From Terriglobus roseus (lineage in GTDB: Bacteria > Acidobacteriota > Terriglobia > Terriglobales > Acidobacteriaceae): a stretch of 64,000 nucleotides of DNA. The stretch spans positions 2,542,001 through 2,606,000 of the forward strand of contig NZ_FNSD01000001.1 in NCBI RefSeq assembly GCF_900105625.1. Reading direction: 5' to 3'. The notes under the pieces were generated by a model that had not been told where the DNA came from, ran no database searches, and was given only the letters and a program-made list of their open reading frames with translations. The position numbers were made by a program, and so were the translations under genes. Below, in pieces: positions 18,799-28,122 of this stretch (position 1 is the stretch's first letter; every line of letters starts with the position of its first letter).

Positions 18799-19533
18799 TT
18801 GATCTCACGCGGCCCGCTGCTGGGCGAATTCATGGGAACGTTTGTGCTGATGCTGCTGGGCAACGGTGTCTGCGCGGCCGTGACTCTGAAGCGCAGTAAG
18901 GCGCAAGGCAGCGGATGGATGGTAGTTGCTGCCGGATGGGCCTTTGCGGTGCTCTGCGGCATCTTTGTCTCGCTGCTGTGTGGCTCCCCGGATGCGCACA
19001 TGAATCCCGCGTTCACCCTCGCCTTCGCCATCAAGGCGCAGAGTTTCACGAAGCTGCTGCCCTACACGCTGGCGCAGGTTGCCGGTGGTTTCTGTGGCGC
19101 AGCGGCAACGTGGCTGTTCTACCTGCCGCATTGGGCAGTGACGGAAGACCCGGCTGCGAAGCTTGGTGTCTTCGCCACGGGCCCCGCGATCCGTAACTAT
19201 CCGCACAACCTGTTCTGCGAGTTCCTGGCGACGTTTGTGCTGGTGCTGGTGGCCGGTGGCATGAGCAGCAAACTCGTTCTGACGACCGGGGCGGCTGCAG
19301 GCCTGAGCCCACTGCTTGTCAGCTTTCTCATCTGGTCCATTGGACTGAGCCTAGGCGCGACCACTGGATATGCCATTAATCCAGCGCGCGATCTTGGACC
19401 GCGACTGGCTCATGCCTTGCTGCCGATTGCAGGCAAGGGCAGCAGCGACTGGGCCTATGCGTGGGTGCCGGTTATGGGTCCGATGCTGGGTGCCGGGCTT
19501 GCGGGATGGGTTCTGTTTCTGCTCGGTGCCTGA
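18799..19533 (+). CDS. MIP-family channel, probable aquaglyceroporin (GlpF-like)
   Basis: Inner-membrane channel for glycerol and/or water, about 244 residues with six helices and two half-helices. The two NPA boxes are AHMNPAFT (Asn near 69) and YAINPARDLGPR (Asn near 194); the Asp in the second box is typical of glycerol facilitators rather than pure water channels. I chose TTG at 18799 because AAGGAG sits exactly six bases upstream; an ATG at 18778 is in frame but lies before that site and has no ribosome site of its own. Position after glpK-glpD supports glycerol import. Confidence 0.9.
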   Translation: MISRGPLLGEFMGTFVLMLLGNGVCAAVTLKRSKAQGSGWMVVAAGWAFAVLCGIFVSLLCGSPDAHMNPAFTLAFAIKAQSFTKLLPYTLAQVAGGFCGAAATWLFYLPHWAVTEDPAAKLGVFATGPAIRNYPHNLFCEFLATFVLVLVAGGMSSKLVLTTGAAAGLSPLLVSFLIWSIGLSLGATTGYAINPARDLGPRLAHALLPIAGKGSSDWAYAWVPVMGPMLGAGLAGWVLFLLGA

Positions 19534-19853
19534 CGCATAAGCGCCTCAGCAACGTTGGCCCATTCAAATCGTAGACACGCTCTTTTTGCGTAAGTTGCGT
19601 AGAAAACTTTTACTGCTGCAGAAAGTATGCAAGCGACAGGAACCCGCGTCTTTATTGAGCATTCGATGCATTTTCTCGTTGACTGAAATGCGAAATACAC
19701 GGATGATCGGTGCACTTTCTTCTTTCATGACGAGCGTTCCGGGAGTGCACTTCCAGAAAACTCGGGCGGTCCTTCTCCGGGAGGATCCGTCTCACATCCG
19801 CGCAGCATCAGCCTGCTCCGTTTCCGGAGCGTCCCATCCCCCGGGGGTTCGCT
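19534..19853. other. Intergenic region, 320 bases
   Basis: No gene or clear structure seen. A loose -35-like TTGACT occurs near 19679 without a convincing -10. It separates the glycerol module from the exported protein at 19854 and probably holds that gene's promoter. Confidence 0.4.
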
Positions 19854-20756
19854 TTGAAGTTTTCCTCTCTGCTTGCAACTGCACTCCTCGCGTTACCGCT
19901 GTCGGCCATGGCTGATCAGCTGGTACCCGCCGGCTCCATCATCAACTGCACCATCTCGGAAGGCAGCGTCTCGTCGAAGACCATGAATGTCGGCGATCCG
20001 GTACTGTGCACACTGGGCCACAGCGAAGCTTTTGGCCGCTCCTCTTTTCCCTACGGCAGCTACCTGATGGGGCACTTTGCGGAGTACAAGGACCCGGGCC
20101 ACTTCGTTGGCAAGGGATGGATGGAACTGGACTTCGACAAGCTGATCGTCCAGCCCGACACCGTGGTGCCTCTGAATGCACGCGTCGTTGCGACGCCGAA
20201 GAACAAGGTCGACAAGGACGGAAAAATCCAGGGTACTGGCCATGCCACCAAGGACACCGTCATGTGGTTGATTCCAGTGCTGTGGCCGATCGACCTGATC
20301 AACCTGCCACGCCGCGGACCCACGCCCACGCTGAAGGCCGAGACGAAGCTGACACTGCGCGTCATGGATGACTTCGGCATTCCAACGCCCCAGGAAGACG
20401 CTGTGCGTAAGCCCGCGTTGATCGCGCGGCAGACGCCGGACGAAGTCACCTATGACACCTACCGTCAGCAAGCCGCAGCACCGGTAGAGCGCCAGCCCGC
20501 ATACGCGCAGCAGCAGTACGCTCCACAGCCACAATACGCGCCGCAGTATCAGCAGCAGCCGCAGTCGTCCTCACCGGTCGTCGTCAACTTCGTCCAGCAG
20601 CCCGCAGCCCAACAGCAGCAACCCATCTACATCCAGCAACAGGCCCCGCAACAGCAACCCGTAATCGTCAACCAGGCGCCACCCGTCGTCTACAACCACT
20701 ATCCGCCGCCACCACCGATGTATGGCCCCTACCGCTACTATTACCGCGGCTACTAA
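19854..20756 (+). CDS. Exported protein with Gln/Pro/Tyr-rich tail
   Basis: I do not recognise a named family. The 300-residue protein starts at TTG (MKFSSLLATALLALPLSAMA, a clear signal peptide cut near residue 20). Residues about 21-180 form a globular beta-rich domain containing the phrases VPAGSIINCTISEG and MNVGDPVLCTLG, which resemble periplasmic scaffold or TrbI/conjugation-style barrel domains in only a general way. Residues 200-300 are low complexity: repeated QPQYAPQ and QQQQP, ending in a PPPPP and Tyr-rich RYYYRGY stretch. Such tails often act as flexible surface or envelope linkers. No partner gene is adjacent. Confidence 0.72.
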   Translation: MKFSSLLATALLALPLSAMADQLVPAGSIINCTISEGSVSSKTMNVGDPVLCTLGHSEAFGRSSFPYGSYLMGHFAEYKDPGHFVGKGWMELDFDKLIVQPDTVVPLNARVVATPKNKVDKDGKIQGTGHATKDTVMWLIPVLWPIDLINLPRRGPTPTLKAETKLTLRVMDDFGIPTPQEDAVRKPALIARQTPDEVTYDTYRQQAAAPVERQPAYAQQQYAPQPQYAPQYQQQPQSSSPVVVNFVQQPAAQQQQPIYIQQQAPQQQPVIVNQAPPVVYNHYPPPPPMYGPYRYYYRGY

Positions 20757-21113
20757 GACTCAACGCTTCGTGCGGTTCTCGACGCGCTTTGCGTGTCAGT
20801 AAAAGTGAAAAGTGCATGAAGGCCTGATCCCTGCTCCGGGCTGGCCCTATTGAATACCGTTGATCTGATCTCCCCGGAGGAGGCAACGGCCACCCTTGCG
20901 GGTGGCCGTTTGCATTTTTTTTGAGGTCCTAAACATCAGTTGCCAGATCAGGAGACAAAGGGAACCGCTCCCTCTAGTCCGGGCGGAACTGCTCCCATGA
21001 CATCACCGCCGCAAACCTTTGCGGAACCCTGTCGCAGCCTTAAAAGAAATGTTTACATTGAGTGCCACTTTTCATTGCTTTGGCCGCTCTTGACAGGTAC
21101 CCTTCAAGCCTCC
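20757..21113 (+). other. Intergenic region with terminator and unexplained GC-rich segment
   Basis: Holds the 3' region of the preceding gene, a terminator at 20885-20922, and about 190 bases up to the lipoprotein start. The segment 20820-20884 is rich in short complementary runs (GGCC/GGCC, CTCCCCGGAGGAG) just before the terminator and could be part of a small RNA. No ORF with a ribosome site was seen. Confidence 0.4.
20885..20922 (+). terminator. Strong Rho-independent terminator
   Basis: Perfect 11-bp stem AACGGCCACCC/GGGTGGCCGTT around a TTGC loop, followed by TGCA and an eight-T run. It ends transcription from the 19854 gene or from a possible small RNA just upstream. Confidence 0.93.
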
Positions 21114-24100
21114 ATGAAACATTTCTTTGCTCGACCTGCTGCCTCTCTGTGCTTGATTGCCTTCGTTCTCCCCGTCTCGCTTCTTGGCTGCGCCAGCGGC
21201 AGCGGTGGGGGGTCGTCCAATACGACCACCACGACGACGACACCAACGACCACGACGCTGAGCGTTTCCGCCGTTTCTCCGACGGATGTTCCGGTCGGCT
21301 CGAATGACACGACTGTGGTGGTGACAGGCACGGGATTCACGACCAGCTCGGTCATCTCGTTGAACAACCTGGCTGAAACGACGACCTTTGTGAGTTCAAC
21401 AGAGGTCCACGCCGTGGTGCCGTCTGCCCAGCTGAAGACGGGCGCAGTGTTGAGCGTTTCGGTAGCAAATGGAAGCACGGTTGCGAAGCTTGACCCTGCC
21501 GTGGCCGCCCTGTCCGTCGACAATCCCGTCCCGTCCCTCACGTTGGTAGCCCCTACGGCCGTACTGATGGGCTCGACTGCAGCGAGCATTACAGTGACCG
21601 GCACTAATTTTGTCCCGGGCGTAGCGCTGTCTGTGAACGGCAGCCCGCGAACCACGACCTTTGTCAGCGACACCCAGTTGACCGCCGCACTGACGGCGGA
21701 CGACTTCGCCACGGCTAGGTCGCTGCCTCTGAATGTGATTAACCCGAAGCCGGGCGGTGGCACCAGCGGAACGAGCGCTCTGACGGTGACGAACCCACTG
21801 CCTTCCCTCACGTCTCTTTCACTGACAAGTATCGTGCAGGGGTCCGCTCCGCCCACGTTAACGTTGACGGGCAGCAACTTTGTCGCAACATCCACCGTGC
21901 TGGTAAACGGTGCTGTGCACTCTTCGACCTACGTCGGCCCGACGAAGCTGACGGTCACCCTCAGTTCCGCAGACCTCACGAACGCCACGACGTTACCGAT
22001 CGCAGTCGCGAATCCCGTCCCGGGTGGCGGGACCTCGGCGTCGCTTCCGTTCGTCGTGATCGCTCGCCTGACTTCGCCTTCGATCTACTCCGTGGTTCCT
22101 GGCAGCTTCTACAGCGGAATGGGCGACACTACGATCAACGTCTTCGGAACGGGCCTTGCCGCGACCTCCACGTTGCAGTGGAATGGGGCGATCATCGCCT
22201 CGACGTACTCAACCGGGACCGTCTACGTGAACGGGTATGCCTATACGTCCGGTCCGCACCTGACCGGCGTGATCCCAGCGAACCTGCTGGCCACAGCGGG
22301 AAATGCAGCGGTGACGGTGACTACGTCGACGTACCCCACACCTACTTCCAACACGCTGACCGTAACCATCGCTGATCCGCCGGCGCCAACGATTACTTCG
22401 TTGTCGCCCAACTACGTCCCGATCAACACGAGTGCCACTGTAGCCATTTACGGAACGGGCTTTACAAGTCGTTCGACTGCGACATTCAACGGTCTGCCCC
22501 TGCCGGTGACCTACAACAGTTCGGGCTACCTCACGGCAACAATCCCGGCTGGCGCGATCGCGTTCCCAGGCAACGGCAGTATCCAGGTCAGCACGGCCGC
22601 TCCCGGCGGGGGTACCTCCGCGAGCTCCTTGCTCACGGCGTACGTGCCCGTCGTCAGCAACAACATGGTCTATAACGCGGTAAACGGCCTGTTGTATCTC
22701 TCGATTCCCAGTGCAGGCAGTACCGTTTCCGGAAACAGCATTGTGTCCATGGATCCTGCGACGGGCGCCCTAGGCACACCAATCTACGTGGGCAGCGAAC
22801 CGGGTGCCATGACGATCAGCGATGATGGCAAGTCGCTTTGGGTCGCTCTGAACGGGACTAATGCCGTGCGTAAGGTGGACCTGCTTGCCGGGGTGGCCGG
22901 CGCACAGTTCTCGCTCTCCGCGCTCGGCAACTCCTCCACAAACCTGATCTCGGCGATGCTGGTCCTTCCCGGCACGACCGACTCCGTGGCCATTACGAAC
23001 TCGTACCAGCTTGGCCTCTACGATGGCGGCGTGCTCCGTGGAACTGCGGTCGGAGTGAACTCCGCGTACGCCATTCAAGCGGACGGCTCGCGCAACGAGC
23101 TGTACCTGGGCGGCAGTACCCTGCAAACCTTCACCTACGCAAGTGGCGGCCTTACCAGCAAGTACAGCGGCAGCTACAACAGCAGCTATATCGCAACCTC
23201 GGGCTATGACGAGATGCAGCTTGCGACACCGAAGCTGTTCACGGACTATGGCCGTGTTCTGGATCCGGAGTCGGGGTCCTTGCTTGGGACTTTCATGAAC
23301 GGCACGTACGCCGCAAGCGGACCGAGTCTGTATGACGCGGCCCTGTCGAAGTTCTATGTGCTCGATACGCCTTCCAGCTCCTGCTGCTCCTATAGCCAGA
23401 TCCAGGTATTCAACCCGGCGAACTATACGGACCTGAATACACCGATCGCGATCAATGTGCCGAGCTCGATCTACAACGCGGCAAATCAGTACGTCTCGCT
23501 GAATCCTCATCGCCTGGTGCGTTGGGGTGTCAATGGTCTTGCCCTGCACACCAAGGCTGGAGTGTTCTCGCTGCAATCCAACTCCGTGAAGGATCTGTCT
23601 GCCACGTCGGCGGATCTTTCGGTCACGCTGTCTGCCAGTGGTGGCATCACCACCGGCAGCACGGCCACTTACATCGCAACGATCAAGAACACAGGGCCTT
23701 CAGCCGCGACGGATGTCGCTCTCGTTCTGCAAGCTCCGTCGACTGGCGTTCTGCAGTCTGCAGTTAGCTCCGTCGGTGCCTGCCCCTCGCTAAGCGGCTG
23801 CATCCTCGGCACACTGGCCAAGAATGGCACTGCAACCGTCACCATCACAGTGCTGCAGACCACCGCAGGAACCGCCAGCCTTGCGGCGCAGGTGCGCGGC
23901 TCTTCAACCGACCCTTCGACTAGTGACAACTCCGCCAGCGCGGCCATCACGGTCACGGGCACAACCTACAACCTCGCCCCCGCCCTCGTATCGCTTAGCC
24001 CGTCGACCATCCGGGTGGGCGGTGGCGACACCACGATCACCGTCACCGGTTCGAACTTCACCTCTGCATCCACGGTCAATCTCGGTGCCACACCGTTGAC

Positions 24101-25526
24101 CACAACGTTCCTCAGCACCACGCAATTGACAGCTACTATCCCGTCCGCAAATCTGTCTTCCCTTGGCTGGGCGCCGGTATCAGTGACCTCCCCGGCTCCT
24201 GGCGGCGGATCGACCGCTTCGTTGCCACTGACGATCTACAACGTCCTTACGGTCGGCCTGAAGCACGTCGTATACGAGCCCTACACGCGCAAGCTGATCG
24301 CCAGCGTATCGTCGGGCTCCAGCACTGTTACAGGAAGCTCGCTGGTCACACTGGACCCTGCGACTGGAACCTTTGGCACACCGGTGACGCTCAGCAACGC
24401 ACCGAATCAGCTCGCTCTATCCGACTCCGGGAAGACCCTGTGGGCTACCCTGGGAAGCACGAACACAAACACTCAGGCGCCCTCAACCCTGGAGCGGGTC
24501 GATCTCACCAAAACGACGTCGGACGCTTACACCACGGTCACGGTTCCAAATTCCATGTCTTATTCACCCTCCATCGTCCCCATGGTCGCAATCCAACCTG
24601 GAACGGAAGACACGCTGGCAATGGCGCCAACCTCGTATGGAAACATCGGGATCTACGACTACGCCGCATCGTCCAACACGCTGGCGGTCCGGGCGAATGC
24701 CAACTCGCTCTACAACTACAGCTCTTGCAACGTCTTCCTGGATCCTGCGAACCTGCTGACTGTTTACTACGGCTGGTATGACTTCCCGGTCAGCAGTGCC
24801 GGAATCGGTACCGTGAAGACGATTTCGACCAGCAGCTACGGATGCTTCCGGCTGTACGGGGCACAGGCCTATCTGTCGACAGGCCAGATCTACGCTGTGA
24901 CCCCGACGAGCGCGACGCAGACCGGCGCCTTCACCCTGCCGAGCACTTCCTCTTATTCTTCCAACGGATTGCCCGCACTCTCCGTGGATGCCTCACTGAA
25001 GACGGCGTTCTACCCGGTGAATACCTTGCCGAATTCCTCGTTTGGGTATGTCGACGGATTGGGATCTTACGACACACAGAGCTATCTGCGAACCGGCTTA
25101 TTGCCTCTCAACATCCCCGGGACAGAAGGGTCTGCCTACTACAACATCGCGATCAATGATGTTGTGCGGTGGGGGCAGGACGGCTTGGCAGTGGTGACCG
25201 ACTCCGGTCACATCTACCTGCTACGCGGACCGTTTGTGGTGCCGCAGGAGTTGAACACCAACACGGCGGCCGTGCTGACCTCAAGCTCCATCACAACCGT
25301 TACGCATGGCGCCAGCAACACGTTGCTAACGCTGACCGGCAGCAACTTTGTGCCGGGCGTCGCAGTCACCTGGAACGGCAGCTATCGCACCACGACCATC
25401 GTGGATGCGACGCATGTCACGGTCGCCATTCCGGCTTCGGATCTGGCGGCAGCTGGCAGCGGCTCACTGGTTGCCACGAATCCGGGTGCAGGCGCATCGT
25501 CCTCACTGACCATCTCGATCCAATAG
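21114..25526 (+). CDS. Large surface lipoprotein with TIG/IPT repeats and two beta-propellers
   Basis: About 1470 residues. A lipoprotein signal ends in SLLGC (Cys near 26), followed by a Ser/Gly/Thr linker with runs of Thr. Then come about five IPT/TIG immunoglobulin-like domains (recurring pattern PTDVPVGSNDTTVVVTGTGF and later copies), a propeller-like region with SMDPATGALGTP and a DDGKSLWVAL phrase, a DUF11-like domain (TYIATIKNTGPSAATDVAL), another TIG domain, a second propeller with TLDPATGTFGTP, and a final TIG domain. The two propellers share order and phrasing, so the protein arose partly by internal duplication. Likely an outer-surface adhesion or carbohydrate-binding protein; binding target unknown. 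A perfect hairpin follows. Confidence 0.85.
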   Translation: MKHFFARPAASLCLIAFVLPVSLLGCASGSGGGSSNTTTTTTTPTTTTLSVSAVSPTDVPVGSNDTTVVVTGTGFTTSSVISLNNLAETTTFVSSTEVHAVVPSAQLKTGAVLSVSVANGSTVAKLDPAVAALSVDNPVPSLTLVAPTAVLMGSTAASITVTGTNFVPGVALSVNGSPRTTTFVSDTQLTAALTADDFATARSLPLNVINPKPGGGTSGTSALTVTNPLPSLTSLSLTSIVQGSAPPTLTLTGSNFVATSTVLVNGAVHSSTYVGPTKLTVTLSSADLTNATTLPIAVANPVPGGGTSASLPFVVIARLTSPSIYSVVPGSFYSGMGDTTINVFGTGLAATSTLQWNGAIIASTYSTGTVYVNGYAYTSGPHLTGVIPANLLATAGNAAVTVTTSTYPTPTSNTLTVTIADPPAPTITSLSPNYVPINTSATVAIYGTGFTSRSTATFNGLPLPVTYNSSGYLTATIPAGAIAFPGNGSIQVSTAAPGGGTSASSLLTAYVPVVSNNMVYNAVNGLLYLSIPSAGSTVSGNSIVSMDPATGALGTPIYVGSEPGAMTISDDGKSLWVALNGTNAVRKVDLLAGVAGAQFSLSALGNSSTNLISAMLVLPGTTDSVAITNSYQLGLYDGGVLRGTAVGVNSAYAIQADGSRNELYLGGSTLQTFTYASGGLTSKYSGSYNSSYIATSGYDEMQLATPKLFTDYGRVLDPESGSLLGTFMNGTYAASGPSLYDAALSKFYVLDTPSSSCCSYSQIQVFNPANYTDLNTPIAINVPSSIYNAANQYVSLNPHRLVRWGVNGLALHTKAGVFSLQSNSVKDLSATSADLSVTLSASGGITTGSTATYIATIKNTGPSAATDVALVLQAPSTGVLQSAVSSVGACPSLSGCILGTLAKNGTATVTITVLQTTAGTASLAAQVRGSSTDPSTSDNSASAAITVTGTTYNLAPALVSLSPSTIRVGGGDTTITVTGSNFTSASTVNLGATPLTTTFLSTTQLTATIPSANLSSLGWAPVSVTSPAPGGGSTASLPLTIYNVLTVGLKHVVYEPYTRKLIASVSSGSSTVTGSSLVTLDPATGTFGTPVTLSNAPNQLALSDSGKTLWATLGSTNTNTQAPSTLERVDLTKTTSDAYTTVTVPNSMSYSPSIVPMVAIQPGTEDTLAMAPTSYGNIGIYDYAASSNTLAVRANANSLYNYSSCNVFLDPANLLTVYYGWYDFPVSSAGIGTVKTISTSSYGCFRLYGAQAYLSTGQIYAVTPTSATQTGAFTLPSTSSYSSNGLPALSVDASLKTAFYPVNTLPNSSFGYVDGLGSYDTQSYLRTGLLPLNIPGTEGSAYYNIAINDVVRWGQDGLAVVTDSGHIYLLRGPFVVPQELNTNTAAVLTSSSITTVTHGASNTLLTLTGSNFVPGVAVTWNGSYRTTTIVDATHVTVAIPASDLAAAGSGSLVATNPGAGASSSLTISIQ

Positions 25527-25546
25527 CCGGGCGCACACGTGTCGGA

Positions 25547-25585
25547 AGCGATGGGGGCCACTCAAACTGAGTGGCCCCCATCGCT
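25547..25585 (+). terminator. Perfect 18-bp hairpin after the lipoprotein gene
   Basis: Arms AGCGATGGGGGCCACTCA and TGAGTGGCCCCCATCGCT around AAC. No T-run follows, so it may be a processing or stability hairpin, or a terminator of the non-canonical type. Confidence 0.75.
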
Positions 25586-25645
25586 GACTGGAGATGCTGA
25601 CCAGAGTGGTGGGCACGACGGTGTGGATCGTTCAGACTTTAACGA

Positions 25646-26686
25646 ATGGGTTTTGTTATGCGGATACTGTGTCGCTTTCTCGTGGTATCTCTGTGCCTAA
25701 CTTCTCTTACTCCGGGCTGCTCGGCGGAGGTCAAGTCTGACCCGAAGGCAATGGCTGTGCTGCAGCAGGCACGGGAGCTTTCGAACCTGCATCAGCCCGG
25801 CACGGCTTCGTTCCGGTTGCAGGCTTCTTTCGAGACCTATGATTTCAACGGCGTTCCGGACGGCAAAGGCGTTCTGTCAGAGACGTATTTGCTGGATGGT
25901 CCTTGGCAGCGATCAATTCTCTACCGTGACAAGCGCTCCGTGGTGACGAGCGTAGATGGCAAAGTTCGCCAGATCACTGACAGGGGTTATCAGACGACGT
26001 TCGCAATGACACGCGTGCTGGACAAGCTGTTCACGCCGGTGCCTCCGGCGGCAGAGATGAGCAGCTACACCTACAGGATGACGTCGGAGAAAGCAGGCAA
26101 GCTCTCCCTGCGCTGCGTGGTGGCCTCGCTGCCTTATAGGGGCGTGACCGTCAGTGTGGCGCCAAATGCGGTCTACTGCGTTGACGCAGATCCGGCGATC
26201 ATCCGCCTGGTTCAGGGACACAATGGGCTGGTCTTCGCCTTCAATCGCATCCTTCGTTTTGGATCTGTGTATCTTCCCGGCGACATCACGATGATGGAAA
26301 AGGGGAAGATGCGCGCGCACGTTCACGTGGACGGCATTGTGGCCGTGCCAACACTTAAGGCAGACGACATGAACCTGCCGGCGGCGGATACGGGCGGCCC
26401 TAAGCAGATCGAGGCTAACGTGATCGCCGGCAGTGTTCTTCGTAAAGTGCAGCCGAAGTATCCCGAAGAAGCGAAGCAGCGCCATATTCAAGGCAATGTG
26501 GTTCTCCACGCCATCATTAGCAAGGATGGTGCCATACGCGATCTGGAACTGATCTCCGCCCCGGACGATTCGCTAGCGGATGCGGCCATGGATGCGGTGC
26601 GGCAGTGGAAGTACTCGCCTTACCTGCTGGCAGGTGCTCCTGTGGAAGTCGACACCACGATTACGGTGAACTTCTTTTTTGGCTGA
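25646..26686 (+). CDS. Exported TonB-C-domain protein with a lipoprotein-carrier-like N-terminal half
   Basis: 346 residues. A signal peptide (FLVVSLCLTSLTPGCSA) leads into a 200-residue beta-rich region (FRLQASFETYDFNGV, YLLDGPWQRSILYRD, SVVTSVDGKVRQITDRG) that recalls LolA/LolB-like lipid-carrier folds. A TonB C-terminal domain fills about 255-346 (VQPKYPEEAKQRHIQGNVVL, then WKYSPYLLAGAPVEVDTTI). The last part closely matches the true TonB at 31278-32015. It lacks the N-terminal membrane anchor and Pro-rich spacer of a real energy transducer, so it is not expected to couple to ExbBD. The Cys near the signal end lies in a TPGC context, a poor lipobox. Start could also be ATG at 25658. Confidence 0.8.
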   Translation: MGFVMRILCRFLVVSLCLTSLTPGCSAEVKSDPKAMAVLQQARELSNLHQPGTASFRLQASFETYDFNGVPDGKGVLSETYLLDGPWQRSILYRDKRSVVTSVDGKVRQITDRGYQTTFAMTRVLDKLFTPVPPAAEMSSYTYRMTSEKAGKLSLRCVVASLPYRGVTVSVAPNAVYCVDADPAIIRLVQGHNGLVFAFNRILRFGSVYLPGDITMMEKGKMRAHVHVDGIVAVPTLKADDMNLPAADTGGPKQIEANVIAGSVLRKVQPKYPEEAKQRHIQGNVVLHAIISKDGAIRDLELISAPDDSLADAAMDAVRQWKYSPYLLAGAPVEVDTTITVNFFFG

Positions 26687-26694
26687 CGATGTCG

Positions 26695-27903
26695 TTATGC
26701 CGTGAGCTGGACGAGCGCGTCGGCGGGCTTTTCTGGCTCGACGGTGCGCTTGAGCTGGCCGCAGGCGGCGTAGATGTCGCGGCCGCGCGGGCGGCGGATG
26801 TAGGTGGGCAGGCCATTGCGAATGAGCGTCTGCTGGAAGACGTCGACGTCTTCGGGCGTGGGCTGCGTGTAGGCGATGCCGGGGCCTGGGTTCCAGACGA
26901 TCAGGTTCACCTTGGCGTGCATGCCCTTGAGCAGGGCGAGCACCTCGTGCGCGTGCACAGGCTGATCGTTGACGCCGCCGAGCATGACGTATTCGAAGGT
27001 GACCCAGTCGCGCTTCGTCATTGGAATCGTGCGGACGGCGTCGAGCAGCGCCTCGATCTTCCACTTGCGCGTGATGGGCATGATCTGCTCTCGAACCACG
27101 TCGTTGCTGGCGTTGAGCGAGAGTGCGAGGTTGGGGCGCACGGTCTCTGTGGCAAAGCGGCGAATGGCGGGTTCGATGCCGCTGGTGCTGACCGTCATGC
27201 GCGAGGCCGGAATACCGATGCCCTCAACAAGCAGCAGAACCGACTTCATGAAGTTGTCATAGTTCAGGAAGGGCTCGCCCATGCCCATGAACACCAGGTT
27301 GATGCGGTCCTTGCCGATCTGGACCTTGTGGCGATTGAGAACGGCGGCGACCTGCCCGGCGATCTCACCTGCGGTCAGGTCTCGACGTATGCCCAGTTTG
27401 GCAGTTAGGCAGAACTGGCAGTTGACCGCGCAGCCGACCTGGCTCGAAATACAGATGGTGGCGCGGCGATAACCAGCCTCGGCCAGCGCGCCCCAGTTGC
27501 GCTTGTCGACAGGCAGACCGTTTGCCTGGAGCTTCCTGGAGCTGAACGTGAGCTTGCCGTCTGCGCGGTGGTCTGCGGAGTCTTCCGCGTCATCGGTGTT
27601 TTCGACGCCGTCACCGTCCGGCATCCACACGGTCTCGACAGTTTCGCCGTCGGCCATCCGCATCAGGTAACGCTCGGTGCCGTCGACGGAGACGGCGGTC
27701 TGCACCATCTGCGGGAGTTCGATGGCGTGGTCCTCCGAGAGGTGGGCGCGGAGTTCTGCGGGCAAGGTGGTGATGGTGTCGATGGTATCGACACGCTGCC
27801 GGTAAAGGGCGTCCCATAGCTGCCGGGCGCGGTACGGCTTCTGCCCGAGTGCGGTTAGAAGCTCGGTCAGTTCCGGTAGCGACTTGCCAAAGAGTGCAGC
27901 CAT
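26695..27903 (-). CDS. rlmN: 23S rRNA/tRNA adenine-C2 methyltransferase RlmN
   Basis: Radical-SAM enzyme that methylates C2 of A2503 in 23S rRNA and A37 in some tRNAs. The 402 residues hold the cluster motif CAVNCQFC (Cys 158, 162, 165), the upstream conserved Cys in CISSQVGC (151), and the methyl-carrying Cys in DIYAACGQL (near 381). An insertion of about 45 residues, very acidic at its start (DGDGVENTDDAED), sits between the N-terminal domain and the radical-SAM core, making the protein slightly longer than the E. coli enzyme. It converges with the TonB-C-domain gene with eight bases between stops. Confidence 0.95.
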   Translation of the reverse strand: MAALFGKSLPELTELLTALGQKPYRARQLWDALYRQRVDTIDTITTLPAELRAHLSEDHAIELPQMVQTAVSVDGTERYLMRMADGETVETVWMPDGDGVENTDDAEDSADHRADGKLTFSSRKLQANGLPVDKRNWGALAEAGYRRATICISSQVGCAVNCQFCLTAKLGIRRDLTAGEIAGQVAAVLNRHKVQIGKDRINLVFMGMGEPFLNYDNFMKSVLLLVEGIGIPASRMTVSTSGIEPAIRRFATETVRPNLALSLNASNDVVREQIMPITRKWKIEALLDAVRTIPMTKRDWVTFEYVMLGGVNDQPVHAHEVLALLKGMHAKVNLIVWNPGPGIAYTQPTPEDVDVFQQTLIRNGLPTYIRRPRGRDIYAACGQLKRTVEPEKPADALVQLTA

Positions 27904-28061
27904 CGTCTCTAGGATAAATGGCCCGCGGTTTTCGGCCGCAGGAAGTGATGGAGCTCAGGGGAAGGGCGCATTAAATTTCCGGCGAGTCCACTCAACACGG
28001 TGGAGCTTTCATGGAATGGCCCGATCGGGTCCCTCTGCTCCTTCGCGCAGCGGGATCCGCG

Positions 28062-28094
28062 CAAAGAAAAGCGGCCCCCGCTTAGGGAGGCCGC
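28062..28094 (-). terminator. Terminator after the TPR lipoprotein gene
   Basis: On the minus strand, GCGGCC/GGCCGC arms with an extra CCC/GGG pairing inside, followed by TTTTCTTTG. It lies just beyond the stop of the TPR lipoprotein gene. Confidence 0.8.
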
Positions 28095-28122
28095 CGTTTC
28101 CATCAAGTTTGAGCCCTGGCGC

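Noticed and set aside
21089-21096. TTGACA as a -35 box for the TIG lipoprotein
   Set aside because: A -10 at normal spacing would fall inside the coding start, so it is probably chance.
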